A DNA stretch of 38,226 nucleotides from Clostridiaceae bacterium. GTDB lineage: Bacteria; Bacillota; Clostridia; Saccharofermentanales; UBA5734. The DNA lies in assembly GCA_012523135.1 (NCBI GenBank), contig JAAYJD010000257.1, forward strand, positions 1 through 38,226, read 5' to 3'. This document shows positions 8,006 to 16,369 of the stretch, piece after piece; position 1 is the first letter of the stretch, and each line of letters begins with the position of its first letter. The position numbers were made by a program, and so were the translations under genes. The notes beneath the pieces are model-generated. The model saw only the letters and a list, made by a program, of their open reading frames with translations, was not told the DNA's origin and ran no database searches.

Positions 8006-8893
8006 ATGAAAAAATTAGGCTTTATCGGACTTGGCATCATGGGCAAACCCATGGCCATCAACCTGATCAAGGCGGGCTATGATCTGACCGTCTACGACAT
8101 CAACGCGGAAGCCGTCACGGCCTTGGCCGCGGCCGGGGCCAGGGCAGCCGCTTCGATCGCCGAAGTCGCCCAAACGAATCCGGTGATCATCACCATGCTG
8201 CCCAATTCGCCGCACGTCAAGGCGGTCGCGCTGGGTCCGGACGGAATCGAAAGCCACGCCAGGGCCGGTACGCTGCTGGTCGACATGAGCTCGATCGCGC
8301 CGGCAGCTTCCCAGGAGATCGCCGCGGCACTCAAGGCGAAAAAGATCCGCATGCTGGACGCCCCGGTTTCTGGCGGCGAACCGAAGGCGGTCGACGGGAC
8401 ACTGGCCATCATGGTCGGCGGTGACGAGGCTGATTTTACTGAAGCGAAACCGCTGTTTGACATCCTGGGCAGCTCCGCCGTCCTGATCGGGCCGGTCGGC
8501 AGCGGCAACACCTGCAAGCTGGCCAACCAGGTGATCGTCGCGCTGAACATCGCGGCACTCAGCGAGGGCCTGATGCTGGCCAAAAAAGCCGGCACCGACC
8601 CGCAGAAAGTCTTCGAGGCGATCCGGGGCGGCCTGGCCGGCAGCACGGTCATGAACGCCAAAGCCCCCATGATCCTGGCCGGCAATTTCAAGCCGGGCTT
8701 CAAGATCGACCTGCACATCAAGGATCTGGCCAACGCACTGGATACCGGTTACCTGACCGGAGCGCCATTGCTTCTGACCAGCACGGCCATGCAGATCCTG
8801 CAACAGCTGCACGCCGGCGGCGACGGGCAGAACGACCACTCGGCCATCGCCAGGTTCTATGAAAAAGTAGCCGGCGAAACGATCGGGGACTAA
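8006..8893 (+). CDS. garR: 2-hydroxy-3-oxopropionate (tartronate semialdehyde) reductase
   Basis: Reduces tartronate semialdehyde to D-glycerate with NAD(P)H. The 295-residue translation is very close to E. coli GarR from memory: [16 protein letters not shown] (Rossmann loop), [33 protein letters not shown] (substrate loop), catalytic Lys171 in [28 protein letters not shown] and [16 protein letters not shown]. This is closer to GarR/GlxR than to 3-hydroxyisobutyrate dehydrogenase. GGAGG precedes the ATG at 8006; a GTG one codon earlier (8003) is possible. It is last in the operon and its TAA overlaps the stop of the opposing endonuclease IV gene. Its presence implies that the pathway produces tartronate semialdehyde, normally from aldarates or from hydroxypyruvate. 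Confidence 0.93.
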   Translation: MKKLGFIGLGIMGKPMAINLIKAGYDLTVYDINAEAVTALAAAGARAAASIAEVAQTNPVIITMLPNSPHVKAVALGPDGIESHARAGTLLVDMSSIAPAASQEIAAALKAKKIRMLDAPVSGGEPKAVDGTLAIMVGGDEADFTEAKPLFDILGSSAVLIGPVGSGNTCKLANQVIVALNIAALSEGLMLAKKAGTDPQKVFEAIRGGLAGSTVMNAKAPMILAGNFKPGFKIDLHIKDLANALDTGYLTGAPLLLTSTAMQILQQLHAGGDGQNDHSAIARFYEKVAGETIGD

Positions 8894-9723
8894 TCCGGGC
8901 GGATCTGGCGCAGCAGCCGGATCTCCTCGGCATAGCCATCCACTTCGTTGGGCGTTTCAAGATAAAAGGGCAGGTCCCTGAGCAGCGGATGTGTGATCAC
9001 CCGGGTCACAGCCTCCAGGCCCAGGGTCCCCTGCCCTATTTTTTCGTGTCGGTCCTTGTGGCTGCCGAAGGGATTCTTGCTGTCGTTGAGGTGAATGGCC
9101 TTGAGACGATACAGGCCGACGATTCGGTCAAATTCAGCCAGAACGCCATCCAGGTCGTTGACGACATCATAGCCGGCGTCGTTGGTGTGGCAGGTGTCGA
9201 AGCAGACGCCCAGCTTATCCGGCAGCGCCACCCGGTCGATGATCGTCCGCAGTTCCTCGAAGCGGGAGCCGACCTCGCTGCCCTTGCCGGACATCGTCTC
9301 CAGCAGCACCAGCGTCGTCTGGTCTGGTTTGAGGATCGTGTCGAGCAGGTCGATGATCAGGTCGATCCCCTTCTCGATCCCCTGGCCGACATGGCTGCCG
9401 GGATGGAAATTATAGTAGTTGCCCGGGGTCGCCTCCATCCGCAGCATGTCGTCGGCCATGACCTCGAAGGCAAATTCACGAACGCGCGCATCGGCACCGC
9501 TCGGGTTCAGGGTATAGGGCGCATGGGCCAGGATCGGGCCGAAGCGATGTGCCTCGGCCAGTTCCCGGAACCGGGCCACATCGGCGGCATCCATATCTTT
9601 GGCTTTGCCGCCGCGCGGGTTGCGGGTGAAGAACTGGAACGTGTTGGCGCCGATACTCAGCGCTTCCTCGGCCATGTGCGTGTAGCCTTTGGCAGCGGAC
9701 AGATGGCAACCCAGTAAAAACAT
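8890..9723 (-). CDS. nfo: Endonuclease IV (AP endonuclease)
   Basis: Zn-dependent enzyme that nicks DNA 5' to abasic sites in base excision repair. 277 residues in the normal size range. Family motifs are present: [11 protein letters not shown] at the N terminus, [31 protein letters not shown] (the NFHPGSH signature), [46 protein letters not shown] and LETPNE at the end. The His, Glu and Asp residues in these blocks form the trinuclear zinc site. The start at 9723 follows GGGAGG; an upstream in-frame start is not supported. It has its own TATGGTATAAT promoter and a hairpin leader. It has no evident functional tie to the sugar operon it faces. Confidence 0.96.
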   Translation of the reverse strand: MFLLGCHLSAAKGYTHMAEEALSIGANTFQFFTRNPRGGKAKDMDAADVARFRELAEAHRFGPILAHAPYTLNPSGADARVREFAFEVMADDMLRMEATPGNYYNFHPGSHVGQGIEKGIDLIIDLLDTILKPDQTTLVLLETMSGKGSEVGSRFEELRTIIDRVALPDKLGVCFDTCHTNDAGYDVVNDLDGVLAEFDRIVGLYRLKAIHLNDSKNPFGSHKDRHEKIGQGTLGLEAVTRVITHPLLRDLPFYLETPNEVDGYAEEIRLLRQIRPD

Positions 9724-9738
9724 ATCGGCCTCCCTGTT

Positions 9739-9765
9739 CTGCCGGGCCACTGCGCGGCCCGGCAG
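9739..9765. repeat. GC-rich 10-bp inverted repeat in the nfo leader
   Basis: CTGCCGGGCC (9739-9748) and GGCCCGGCAG (9756-9765) are perfect complements around a 7-nt loop. Read on the minus strand the hairpin falls early in the predicted nfo transcript, before its ribosome binding site. On the plus strand it is followed by GCTTTT, a weak terminator-like tail for transcripts antisense to nfo. Confidence 0.5.
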
Positions 9766-9779
9766 GCTTTTCTGGCCAG

Positions 9780-9790
9780 ATTATACCATA
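9780..9790 (-). promoter_or_regulatory. Extended -10 promoter of nfo
   Basis: On the minus strand TATGGTATAAT is a perfect TRTGnTATAAT extended -10 element. No good -35 box is seen at the usual distance. It lies 57 bp before the nfo ATG. Confidence 0.55.
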
Positions 9791-9801
9791 CCGGCCGTCA
9801 C

Positions 9802-11214
9802 TCAATCGCCGAGAAACGCGCCGAAGGTCAATAGCAGCGGGTAGTCCTTGATCGGGATGTTCTTGAGCAGGCGCCGTCCGCCACCCAGGTTTTCGACCAT
9901 GCTGTCCGGGAACCGGTAAATGCTGCCGTCAAGCAGGTCGACCAGGCGGATGTCTTCATCCAGGGCTACGGCCTGCAGCGTTACGGTCGACTCGAATTCA
10001 GTTGTCATCAGGTCTGAGGAGCACCAATAGACAAAGGCGCATGAGCCGTCCGGCTTCCTGAACCCGGAGCTGATCAGGTTCGGCCCGTCGAAATCCTGGC
10101 CGAACACCCGTTCCGACCGGCCCGGTTTGCGCAGCATCGGCAGGTCCGCCGGGGTCACTTCGCCGGCAAAGACAGAGCAGATCGTCTGCAGGGCGTAATA
10201 GGAGGGTTTGGGCGTATAGACACCGGATGAAAAGCCGTTCTCGTCAAAATCGGCGCCCAGTACGCCGAAGTAGCCGTAGTCGAGGTAGGAGTTTTTGTCC
10301 GCGACCAGGCCGTTCAGGGCTTCGATCATGTCCATGCTGGAAAAATAGGACGTGAACGCGACCGGGGAGATCAGGTCGGCCAAGGTGTGGCGGGCCAGTT
10401 GCTTGGCTTGCTTGCGTGGCGTCCAGGCGCCGCCTTTGAGCGCGCCGGCACCGCCGCTGCGCGACTGCGAGCCCGATTCACCCTGGATGATCTCGATGGC
10501 CGGGTTGTAACGGCTGCACAGGGCCTTCAGCGCGGCGACACGCTCAAAGACTTTTTCCTCGCGCGCCGTGTACTCGTGAAAGCTGACCGCGTCCAGGTAC
10601 CGGTGCAGGCCGGTGGCCAGGGCTTCGTCAAGGTAGAACAGGTCCCACAGGCAGATGGCGCCGCCGATGATGGTGGCCTCCGGATAGGCGCTCCGGATGG
10701 CCTGGGCGGTTTCGATGGCGAAATGACCGTACTCGGTCGCGCTGACGCCGTGTTTCCAGCACCACTGGCCGTCCGGCTCGTTCCAGATCTCATAATGGGA
10801 GATCCGGTTGCGGTAGCGGACGACCGTGGCAGCGACATAGGCGCGCCACGCTGCGCGGGCTTCCTCGGTGTGGATCGGCGGGCAGCCGACCGCTCCGAAC
10901 ACCTTATCGGCCGCCTCGTCGTACAGGCCGTTGCCATAGCACAAACACAACCAGGGCTTGAGACCGCGGCTGACCAGGTTGTCGACGATCGCGTCGAGCC
11001 AGCTGAAGTCGTAGCGTCCTTTCTCCTTTTCAGTCCGGGCCCAGCCAGACTGGATGCGGACCCATTTGACGCCCAGCGCGGCGACCGGATCGTAGGCTTT
11101 CTCCGGATCGAAGACGTTACGGTCCAGTTTCTCAAAACCGATTCCGATCCGGGAAAAGGCGATATCGCGCGCGTGACGGGCCTTGACTTGTCCCGTTTTG
11201 ATTAGTCTTTCCAT
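9802..11214 (-). CDS. Clan GH-A glycoside hydrolase (GH39 beta-xylosidase-like)
   Basis: 470 residues with a (beta/alpha)8 glycosidase domain. YEIWNEPDG carries the acid/base Glu146 (WNEP motif of clan GH-A) and EIIQGESGS carries the probable nucleophile Glu246; 100 residues between them is normal for the clan. The region VKWVRIQSGWARTEKEKG is a typical early-strand motif. The C-terminal ~100 residues look like a small beta domain. No signal peptide, so it is probably cytosolic and acts on imported oligosaccharides. The start at 11214 has AGGAGG upstream. GH39 (beta-xylosidase) is the best guess from motif spacing, but GH5- or GH30-like relatives cannot be excluded by eye. It follows its own promoter and is transcribed towards nfo. 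Confidence 0.78.
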   Translation of the reverse strand: MERLIKTGQVKARHARDIAFSRIGIGFEKLDRNVFDPEKAYDPVAALGVKWVRIQSGWARTEKEKGRYDFSWLDAIVDNLVSRGLKPWLCLCYGNGLYDEAADKVFGAVGCPPIHTEEARAAWRAYVAATVVRYRNRISHYEIWNEPDGQWCWKHGVSATEYGHFAIETAQAIRSAYPEATIIGGAICLWDLFYLDEALATGLHRYLDAVSFHEYTAREEKVFERVAALKALCSRYNPAIEIIQGESGSQSRSGGAGALKGGAWTPRKQAKQLARHTLADLISPVAFTSYFSSMDMIEALNGLVADKNSYLDYGYFGVLGADFDENGFSSGVYTPKPSYYALQTICSVFAGEVTPADLPMLRKPGRSERVFGQDFDGPNLISSGFRKPDGSCAFVYWCSSDLMTTEFESTVTLQAVALDEDIRLVDLLDGSIYRFPDSMVENLGGGRRLLKNIPIKDYPLLLTFGAFLGD

Positions 11215-11258
11215 TGTGAGCCTCCTTTTTCTGACTAGAATTACCACTCCCTGCTCTT

Positions 11259-11286
11259 ATTATGCCTGAAAACAGCGTTTCTTCAA
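11259..11286 (-). promoter_or_regulatory. Probable promoter of the GH-A glycosidase
   Basis: On the minus strand TTGAAG (11281-11286) and CATAAT (11259-11264) are 16 bp apart, 45 bp before the gene. The spacer contains GAAACGCTGTTTTC, a partial catabolite-repression-like dyad. Confidence 0.4.
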
Positions 11287-11332
11287 GCCGAATCCAATGG
11301 TTTTTTGCCCGGGACTGGCAAAATCACATAGC

Positions 11333-11343
11333 TGTGCTATGCT
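11333..11343 (+). promoter_or_regulatory. Extended -10 element before the sensor kinase
   Basis: TGTGCTATGCT fits TRTGnTAnnnT and lies 35 bp before the kinase start. The -35 region (CTGGCA, 17 bp upstream of TATGCT) is weak. Confidence 0.35.
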
Positions 11344-11378
11344 GAAAAAGGTTATGCCGGATCAGCGAGGACATGTCC

Positions 11379-12572
11379 ATGCCAAACCACCTTAAAAAAC
11401 CGATGACTGCTTTACGCATCGCTTTTCTGGCTGCGGCAGGTTTGGCACTGCTGATCGAGCACGCGGACCGTTTCTGGCTGATCATGCTGCTCCTGATCTG
11501 CGCGATCCTGCCCCTGGTGCTGCTGGGCCAGCCGTTATCTGGTCGGCACGGCTGGGCAGACAAGCTGCTCTGGCTGGCCAGCGCGGGCGCGGCTGTCGCC
11601 GCGCACCTGACAGCAGGGGGGATCGGCTCGCTGCTGCTGATCGATTGGCTGATGATCGAAGCCTGCCTGGTGTTCAGGCCGGCCGTTTTCGTCATGGGCC
11701 AACTGCTCCTGCTGTTCGTTCTGATCTGGCCGCCGCGGCTGCCGGATCTCGTGCCGCAGGTAGCTTTCACGGCAGCCGTCGCCGGCCTGGGCTGGTTGCT
11801 GCATCGCATCCGGCTCGAACAGGCCCGGCAGTCATCCTCCGTGACCAGGCTGCGCCTGGCGGGCAAAGACCTGCAGCTGCAAAGCCAACAGCTGGCGTCA
11901 CGGCAGCAGCTCGAGCTCGAGCAAACACGCCGGGCGGAGCGCCGCCGGATGGCCCGCGGCATCCACGATACGCTTGGCCATACCCTGACCTCGGTCCTGG
12001 TGCAGCTGACAGCCGCGCTGGAATGCCTGCCGTCTCGCGAAGGCAAGGCGTATGACCATCTCATCCAGGCCCAGCAGGAGGCGCGCAACGGCCTGGCCCG
12101 GGTTCGCCAGACGGTTGAGGCGCTGGACCGCCAGGGCCAGACTTTGGCCGAAAAGCTGCAGGCGGTCATCCAATCCGCCCAGACCGGCCTGGCCATCCAG
12201 ATCCTGCCCCTGGTTGAACCGGCGCTATCGCTCACGCCGGCCGCTGAGGAGCTGGTCTTGTCGGCTTTGCAGGAAGGGCTGACCAACGGGGTCCGCCACG
12301 GCCAGGCCACGCGGTTCGTTTTTCGTCTCGAGCAAGCGGATGACCAGCTGCTGTTTTATTTGGAAGACAACGGGCATGGCTGTCCTGAACCCAAACCAGG
12401 TTATGGTTTGACGGCGATCACCCAGTCGGCAGGACAGCTGGGCGGTGTCTGTACGGCCGGCAGCGCTGCGGGCGAAGGCTTTTGCCTGCGGATCGCTTTG
12501 CCTCCCCATACCGTCGTTAAGACCGATCCAGATCCGGCAGCCGGATCTTTGCATGGGGAGGGCATGCCATGA
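11379..12572 (+). CDS. Two-component sensor histidine kinase, NarL/LiaS-type (HisKA_3)
   Basis: 397 residues. The first ~130 residues hold about five hydrophobic segments with very short loops, so the input domain is intramembrane. A coiled region (about 140-190, rich in Gln/Arg/Glu) leads to the HisKA_3 block RRMARGIHDTLGHTLTSVLV with phospho-acceptor His196. The HATPase domain shows the N box EGLTNGVRHGQATRF and the G1 box EDNGHGC, then GYGLTAI. The start at 11379 is chosen because GAGG is eight bases upstream; the in-frame ATG at 11373 is only two bases from it. It overlaps the response regulator by 4 bp (ATGA). Such kinases often sense cell-envelope or membrane stress; the signal here is unknown. 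Confidence 0.92.
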   Translation: MPNHLKKPMTALRIAFLAAAGLALLIEHADRFWLIMLLLICAILPLVLLGQPLSGRHGWADKLLWLASAGAAVAAHLTAGGIGSLLLIDWLMIEACLVFRPAVFVMGQLLLLFVLIWPPRLPDLVPQVAFTAAVAGLGWLLHRIRLEQARQSSSVTRLRLAGKDLQLQSQQLASRQQLELEQTRRAERRRMARGIHDTLGHTLTSVLVQLTAALECLPSREGKAYDHLIQAQQEARNGLARVRQTVEALDRQGQTLAEKLQAVIQSAQTGLAIQILPLVEPALSLTPAAEELVLSALQEGLTNGVRHGQATRFVFRLEQADDQLLFYLEDNGHGCPEPKPGYGLTAITQSAGQLGGVCTAGSAAGEGFCLRIALPPHTVVKTDPDPAAGSLHGEGMP

Positions 12573-13222
12573 TACGCATCATCCTGGCCGATGACCAGCG
12601 GTTGATGACCGACGGCCTGAAAACGATTTTAGAAACACGCGCCGACATCCAGGTGGCCGGTCTGGCCGCCAACGGCCGCCAGGTTCTGGACATCCTGGAG
12701 AACCGCGCGGACCCGGCGGACCTGGTGCTCCTGGATGTGCGTATGCCGGAGATGGACGGGGTGCAGACGGTCCGGGCGATCAAGGAAAAGTGGCCGCAGC
12801 TGCGGGTCCTGATGCTGACGACATTCAATGACGAAACCTATCTTTTGGACGCGCTGGCGGGCGGCGCCGACGGATATCTGCTCAAGGATATGGAAACCGC
12901 GGACCTGTTTGCCGCGATTGACCAGGCCATGGCCGGCCACCTGGTGCTGCCGGGCCAGGTCGCCGACAAGCTGCGATCAAGCATCGCCAGGCTGAAGGAA
13001 CGCCAGCAAAACCTGGACAAGCTGCGCCAGGCCGGCTTCAGTCCGCGGGAAATGGAAATCGGCGCCCTGCTGGCCGAAGGCTACACCAACAGCCAGATCG
13101 CCGCCGCCCTTTACCTGACAGACGGAACGGTACGCAACTACGTCAGCGCCATTTATGACAAGCTGGCCGTAACAGACCGAACCCAGGCGGCGCTGCACCT
13201 GAAGCGTTATTTTACGACTTAA
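12569..13222 (+). CDS. Response regulator, NarL/LuxR (FixJ) type
   Basis: 217 residues. The receiver domain (1-125) has acidic residues ADDQ near the N terminus, phospho-acceptor Asp56 (LLDVRMPEMDG), Thr in MLTTFND and Lys in YLLKDME. The C-terminal LuxR-type helix-turn-helix reads FSPREMEIGALLAEGYTNSQ followed by IAAALYLTDGTVRNYVS. It is the cytosolic partner of the overlapping kinase gene (4-bp overlap). The lipoprotein and ABC exporter genes downstream are the likely targets, and a 23-bp palindrome at 13242-13264 is a candidate binding site. A terminator-like hairpin follows the gene. Confidence 0.94.
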   Translation: MIRIILADDQRLMTDGLKTILETRADIQVAGLAANGRQVLDILENRADPADLVLLDVRMPEMDGVQTVRAIKEKWPQLRVLMLTTFNDETYLLDALAGGADGYLLKDMETADLFAAIDQAMAGHLVLPGQVADKLRSSIARLKERQQNLDKLRQAGFSPREMEIGALLAEGYTNSQIAAALYLTDGTVRNYVSAIYDKLAVTDRTQAALHLKRYFTT

Positions 13223-13241
13223 CCCCCGGGCAGAAAACCTG

Positions 13242-13264
13242 CCTGTCATGAAAATCATGACAGG
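13242..13264. promoter_or_regulatory. Perfect 10-bp-arm palindrome after the response regulator gene
   Basis: CCTGTCATGA (13242-13251) and TCATGACAGG (13255-13264) are perfect inverted repeats around AAA. There is no T-tract behind it, so it is unlikely to be a terminator. Its position between the two-component genes and the ABC exporter genes makes it a candidate response-regulator site. Confidence 0.45.
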
Positions 13265-13281
13265 TGAGATGACATCCGTAT

Positions 13282-13317
13282 GACCGCTGTACCGTGCGCC
13301 GGACAGCGGTCTTGTTT
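13282..13317 (+). terminator. Terminator-like hairpin after the two-component genes
   Basis: GACCGCTGT (13282-13290) pairs with ACAGCGGTC (13303-13311), followed by TTGTTT. The T-tract is short and interrupted, so termination may be partial, allowing read-through into the exporter genes. Confidence 0.5.
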
Positions 13318-13353
13318 ATGCTGAAGGTAACCTGAAGGAAAGGATCTGATCGT

Positions 13354-13863
13354 ATGCGCACCCCATTCAGAAACACCCGGCTGGTCCTGCTGGTCGGCCT
13401 GGTGCTGATCGCCGTCACGTTATCCGCCTGCGCCCCGGCCGCTTCCGGAGGCATCAGCTGTGCCGAGACCTACCTGCAGCACCTGATCGACAAAAACTAC
13501 CATGAAGCCTATGCGCTGCTGTCCGACTACGACAAGCAGAACATCCCGGAAGACCTCTACCTGCGCTGGCGGGAAGCGGTGGCCCAGGTGATCACGATCG
13601 AGTCGGCCGAGGTCAACACGAGCGTTGATAAGTTCCCCGACTACAAATACCAGGGTACCGCGATCGGTTATGCGCTCGGTCTGAAGATCAGCCGCGAACA
13701 GGAGACAAAAATGGGCGGCATCGAGCTCGACGGGTATAACCAGCCGGCTTACCGCCAAATGGTGGTATACGAGAACGATCAGTGGAAAATGCTGCTGTTG
13801 CTGTCTGACCTCGAGGTGACCGTTGCCGGATACGAGGCCTTCCTGAAGCCGGCTGCCCGCTGA
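13354..13863 (+). CDS. Secreted lipoprotein, function unknown
   Basis: 169 residues. A signal peptide with hydrophobic core (about residues 10-22) ends in the lipobox LSAC, giving lipidated Cys26 and outer-face membrane anchoring. The mature part begins with CAETYLQHLIDKNYHEAYALLS, a helical pattern seen in NTF2-like/DUF4878 lipoproteins, followed by beta-rich sequence; this assignment is tentative. AAGGA precedes the ATG. Its TGA overlaps the ATG of the next gene (TGATG), so translation is coupled to the large permease and the protein probably works with the exporter, perhaps as an accessory or sensor lipoprotein. Confidence 0.85.
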   Translation: MRTPFRNTRLVLLVGLVLIAVTLSACAPAASGGISCAETYLQHLIDKNYHEAYALLSDYDKQNIPEDLYLRWREAVAQVITIESAEVNTSVDKFPDYKYQGTAIGYALGLKISREQETKMGGIELDGYNQPAYRQMVVYENDQWKMLLLLSDLEVTVAGYEAFLKPAAR

Positions 13864-16367
13864 TGCTGCAGGTAATGCTTCGCTACCTGGCGCGGGACAT
13901 CCTGCGCCAGGGCTGGCGGTCCGGCTTCGTCCTGCTGATCCTGGCCCTGGTTTCGGCCGCCCTGATGGCGTCGCTGTCCCTGGCCGAAACGATGGTTCGC
14001 TCCGGGATGCGCCAGTGGCAGGCAGAATTCGGACAAAGCGACCTGCTGATCCAGGCCAGCCGGCAAAGCGGCCAGCCGTTGTTCCGGGCCAGCCTGATCG
14101 ATACGACGGGTCCGGAAATCGATCTGGCGGTCGGCCGGCTGACGGCGCGAGGCCAGATCCGGACAGCGGGCCGGACCGAGCCGGCCATCCTGACCGGCGC
14201 CAGCCTGGCCGACCTGACCCGGCTGGTCGACCTGCACCTGAAAGAGGTCAAACCCGACCTTTTATTCACCGGCCGCCAGGCCATCCTCAGCGCCGCGGCA
14301 GCGGCGCGTCTGCAGGTGATTGTCGGCGACCTGGTCGAATTGGAGATCCAAGGCAACCGCCACGCTTTCGAGATTGCGGCCCTGGCTTATGCCGAAGGCC
14401 CGTTCGTCCAGGAAGACGGCCCGATCACCGTGCTGGTTCCGCTCGATAAACTGCAATCGGCCATGGGGGTTCCGGACCGCGTGGACAGCATCACGCTGCG
14501 CCTGGTCGACCGGGCCAGCCTGGGACCGGTCATGCGCGCCATGGCGCAGCGCCACCCGGCCCTTTCGGTGACCGAAAGCTATCCGGAGGACCACGCCCGC
14601 CTGCAGGCCAACCGAACCCAAGTCCCCTTTCTGTTCATCTCGATTATCCTCTGTTTTATGGCGATCTCGGTCCTGGTCATCCTATTCACCGGCCTGGTGA
14701 CCGAACGGCTTGCCCTGATCGGCTTGTTCCGGGCATTCGGAGCGTCGCGAACTGAAGCGCGCCGCGTCCTGCTGGCAGAAAGCCTGTGCTTTGGCCTGCT
14801 GGGCGGCATAGCCGGCTGGGCGTTGGGCATCGGTCTGCTGGCTGTTCTGGTGCGCCAGCTCAACGCCGGTACGCCCAACCGCTTCCTGGCCCTCCAGACT
14901 GGTTGGATCCAACTGGCGTTATCGCTCGGTACGGCCCTGGCGGTCAGTCTGGCCGCATCCTGGCTGGCCTTCCATACAACTGCGCGTTTGTCGGTCAGCA
15001 GCCTGATCCGGGGACAGGCTGCCGACCATGGCAGCGGCCGCCTGCGCCCGCTGCCGCTCATCGCCATGCTCCTGGCGCCTTTGACGCTTCTGCTGGCCTG
15101 GCAAAATGAAAAAGGCCTCGTCGTGTACCTGCTGGCGCTGGTCGTCCTGCTGGCCGGACTGGTTCTGCTGCTGCCCCGGCTGGCGCCGGCCTGGCTCAGC
15201 CTGAGTCTGAAAGCCGGCGCCAGGCGAGCCGGACCTGGCATCATCACGGTCTATCAGGCCCGCCGCTCGCGGGACTTTCTCGTTCTGGTCACCTTGCTGT
15301 CGCTGATCGTCACCACCGTCCTGATCGTGCACGCGATTTCGACCAGTGAGACGCGCGGCCAGGTCCAGCTGTCCGGACAGATCCATTACCAGCTGGAACT
15401 GTTCATAACGGACCTGAACCGGAGCGGCATCAACCGCATCAGCCAGATTTCAGGGGTTGACGCGGCTTGCCCGCTCTACACTTCGGGATCGGTGGAAGTC
15501 GCCGGCCAGCGCCTCGCACTGTACCGGGTCCAGGGTGTGCCGGAAACCTACAGCGGCACGTTTCGCGACCTGCAGCTCGATCCCGCGCAGCCGACGGCCT
15601 GGCCGGACCTGTTTGCCGGGCGCGGTCTGCTGCTGACACAAACCATGCGCCGCATCTACAAGGTCGCCGCCGGCGACCCGCTGATTCTTAAAATCTACGC
15701 CCGGGACCGGTCGTACCGGGAAGTCGCCTACACCGTCGTCGGCTTTTTCGACGACTACCAGACCAAGCTGGGCCGCTATGCCCTGATCTCCGACGTGTCT
15801 TTCCGCGAAGATTTCGCGGCCGGAGACTATGACAGCGTGCTGCTCCAGACAGCAGACGCGATCAGGACCCGGGACACCATCCTGGAAACGCTGGGACCCA
15901 GGCCGCTGGAGCTGCTGGTGCAGCGCGACGTGCTGGCCGATCTGGCCCGCGAGGGCCGCCAGGTGGTCGCCGCGCTGCAGCTGATCGCAGCTTTGTCTGT
16001 TCTGATCGGAATCCTTGGCCTGACCAACACCGCCTTGCTGCTTTTCATGCGCCGGCGGCGCGAAATCAGCCTTTACTACGCGTTTGGTCTGACCTCCGAC
16101 CATATCCTGCGCCTGTTCCTGGGGGAGCTGCTGCTGGCGGGGGCGCTGGGCTCCCTGAACGGGCTGGCCGGCGGGTTGCTTGTCGCGGCCGCCGCGCTGC
16201 CCCGGCTGGTGTTCGCGCTGCAGATTGCCCTGCGCATCTCAATTGGCCGCCCGGTTTTTTGGCTGGGGCCGGCCGTTGGCATGGGCATCGCCGCGTGCGT
16301 ATCGCTGCTCTGCCTGGTGTTCTTAAACCGTTCCAACCCGATGCGCGGGCTAAGGGAAGGAGAATAG
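13863..16367 (+). CDS. ABC transporter permease with two FtsX/MacB-type domains
   Basis: 834 residues. One transmembrane segment near the N terminus (about 18-40) is followed by a ~200-residue extracellular domain, then three segments (about 255-375, including FLFISIILCFMAISVLVILF), two further segments (about 395-440), a second extracellular domain (about 480-690) and three C-terminal segments (about 700-820). This is the duplicated FtsX-like layout of large lipoprotein- or peptide-exporting permeases. Motifs such as LIGLFRAFGASRTEARRVLL and ISLYYAFGLTSDHILRLFL are the coupling-helix regions after FtsX transmembrane segments. It partners with the ATPase 2 bp downstream. The substrate is unknown; antimicrobial peptide or lipid extrusion is typical for such systems. 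Confidence 0.9.
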   Translation: MLQVMLRYLARDILRQGWRSGFVLLILALVSAALMASLSLAETMVRSGMRQWQAEFGQSDLLIQASRQSGQPLFRASLIDTTGPEIDLAVGRLTARGQIRTAGRTEPAILTGASLADLTRLVDLHLKEVKPDLLFTGRQAILSAAAAARLQVIVGDLVELEIQGNRHAFEIAALAYAEGPFVQEDGPITVLVPLDKLQSAMGVPDRVDSITLRLVDRASLGPVMRAMAQRHPALSVTESYPEDHARLQANRTQVPFLFISIILCFMAISVLVILFTGLVTERLALIGLFRAFGASRTEARRVLLAESLCFGLLGGIAGWALGIGLLAVLVRQLNAGTPNRFLALQTGWIQLALSLGTALAVSLAASWLAFHTTARLSVSSLIRGQAADHGSGRLRPLPLIAMLLAPLTLLLAWQNEKGLVVYLLALVVLLAGLVLLLPRLAPAWLSLSLKAGARRAGPGIITVYQARRSRDFLVLVTLLSLIVTTVLIVHAISTSETRGQVQLSGQIHYQLELFITDLNRSGINRISQISGVDAACPLYTSGSVEVAGQRLALYRVQGVPETYSGTFRDLQLDPAQPTAWPDLFAGRGLLLTQTMRRIYKVAAGDPLILKIYARDRSYREVAYTVVGFFDDYQTKLGRYALISDVSFREDFAAGDYDSVLLQTADAIRTRDTILETLGPRPLELLVQRDVLADLAREGRQVVAALQLIAALSVLIGILGLTNTALLLFMRRRREISLYYAFGLTSDHILRLFLGELLLAGALGSLNGLAGGLLVAAAALPRLVFALQIALRISIGRPVFWLGPAVGMGIAACVSLLCLVFLNRSNPMRGLREGE

Positions 16368-16369
16368 CC

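Noticed and set aside
12517-12828. Minus-strand frame across the kinase-regulator junction
   Set aside because: Shadow of the overlapping two-component genes.
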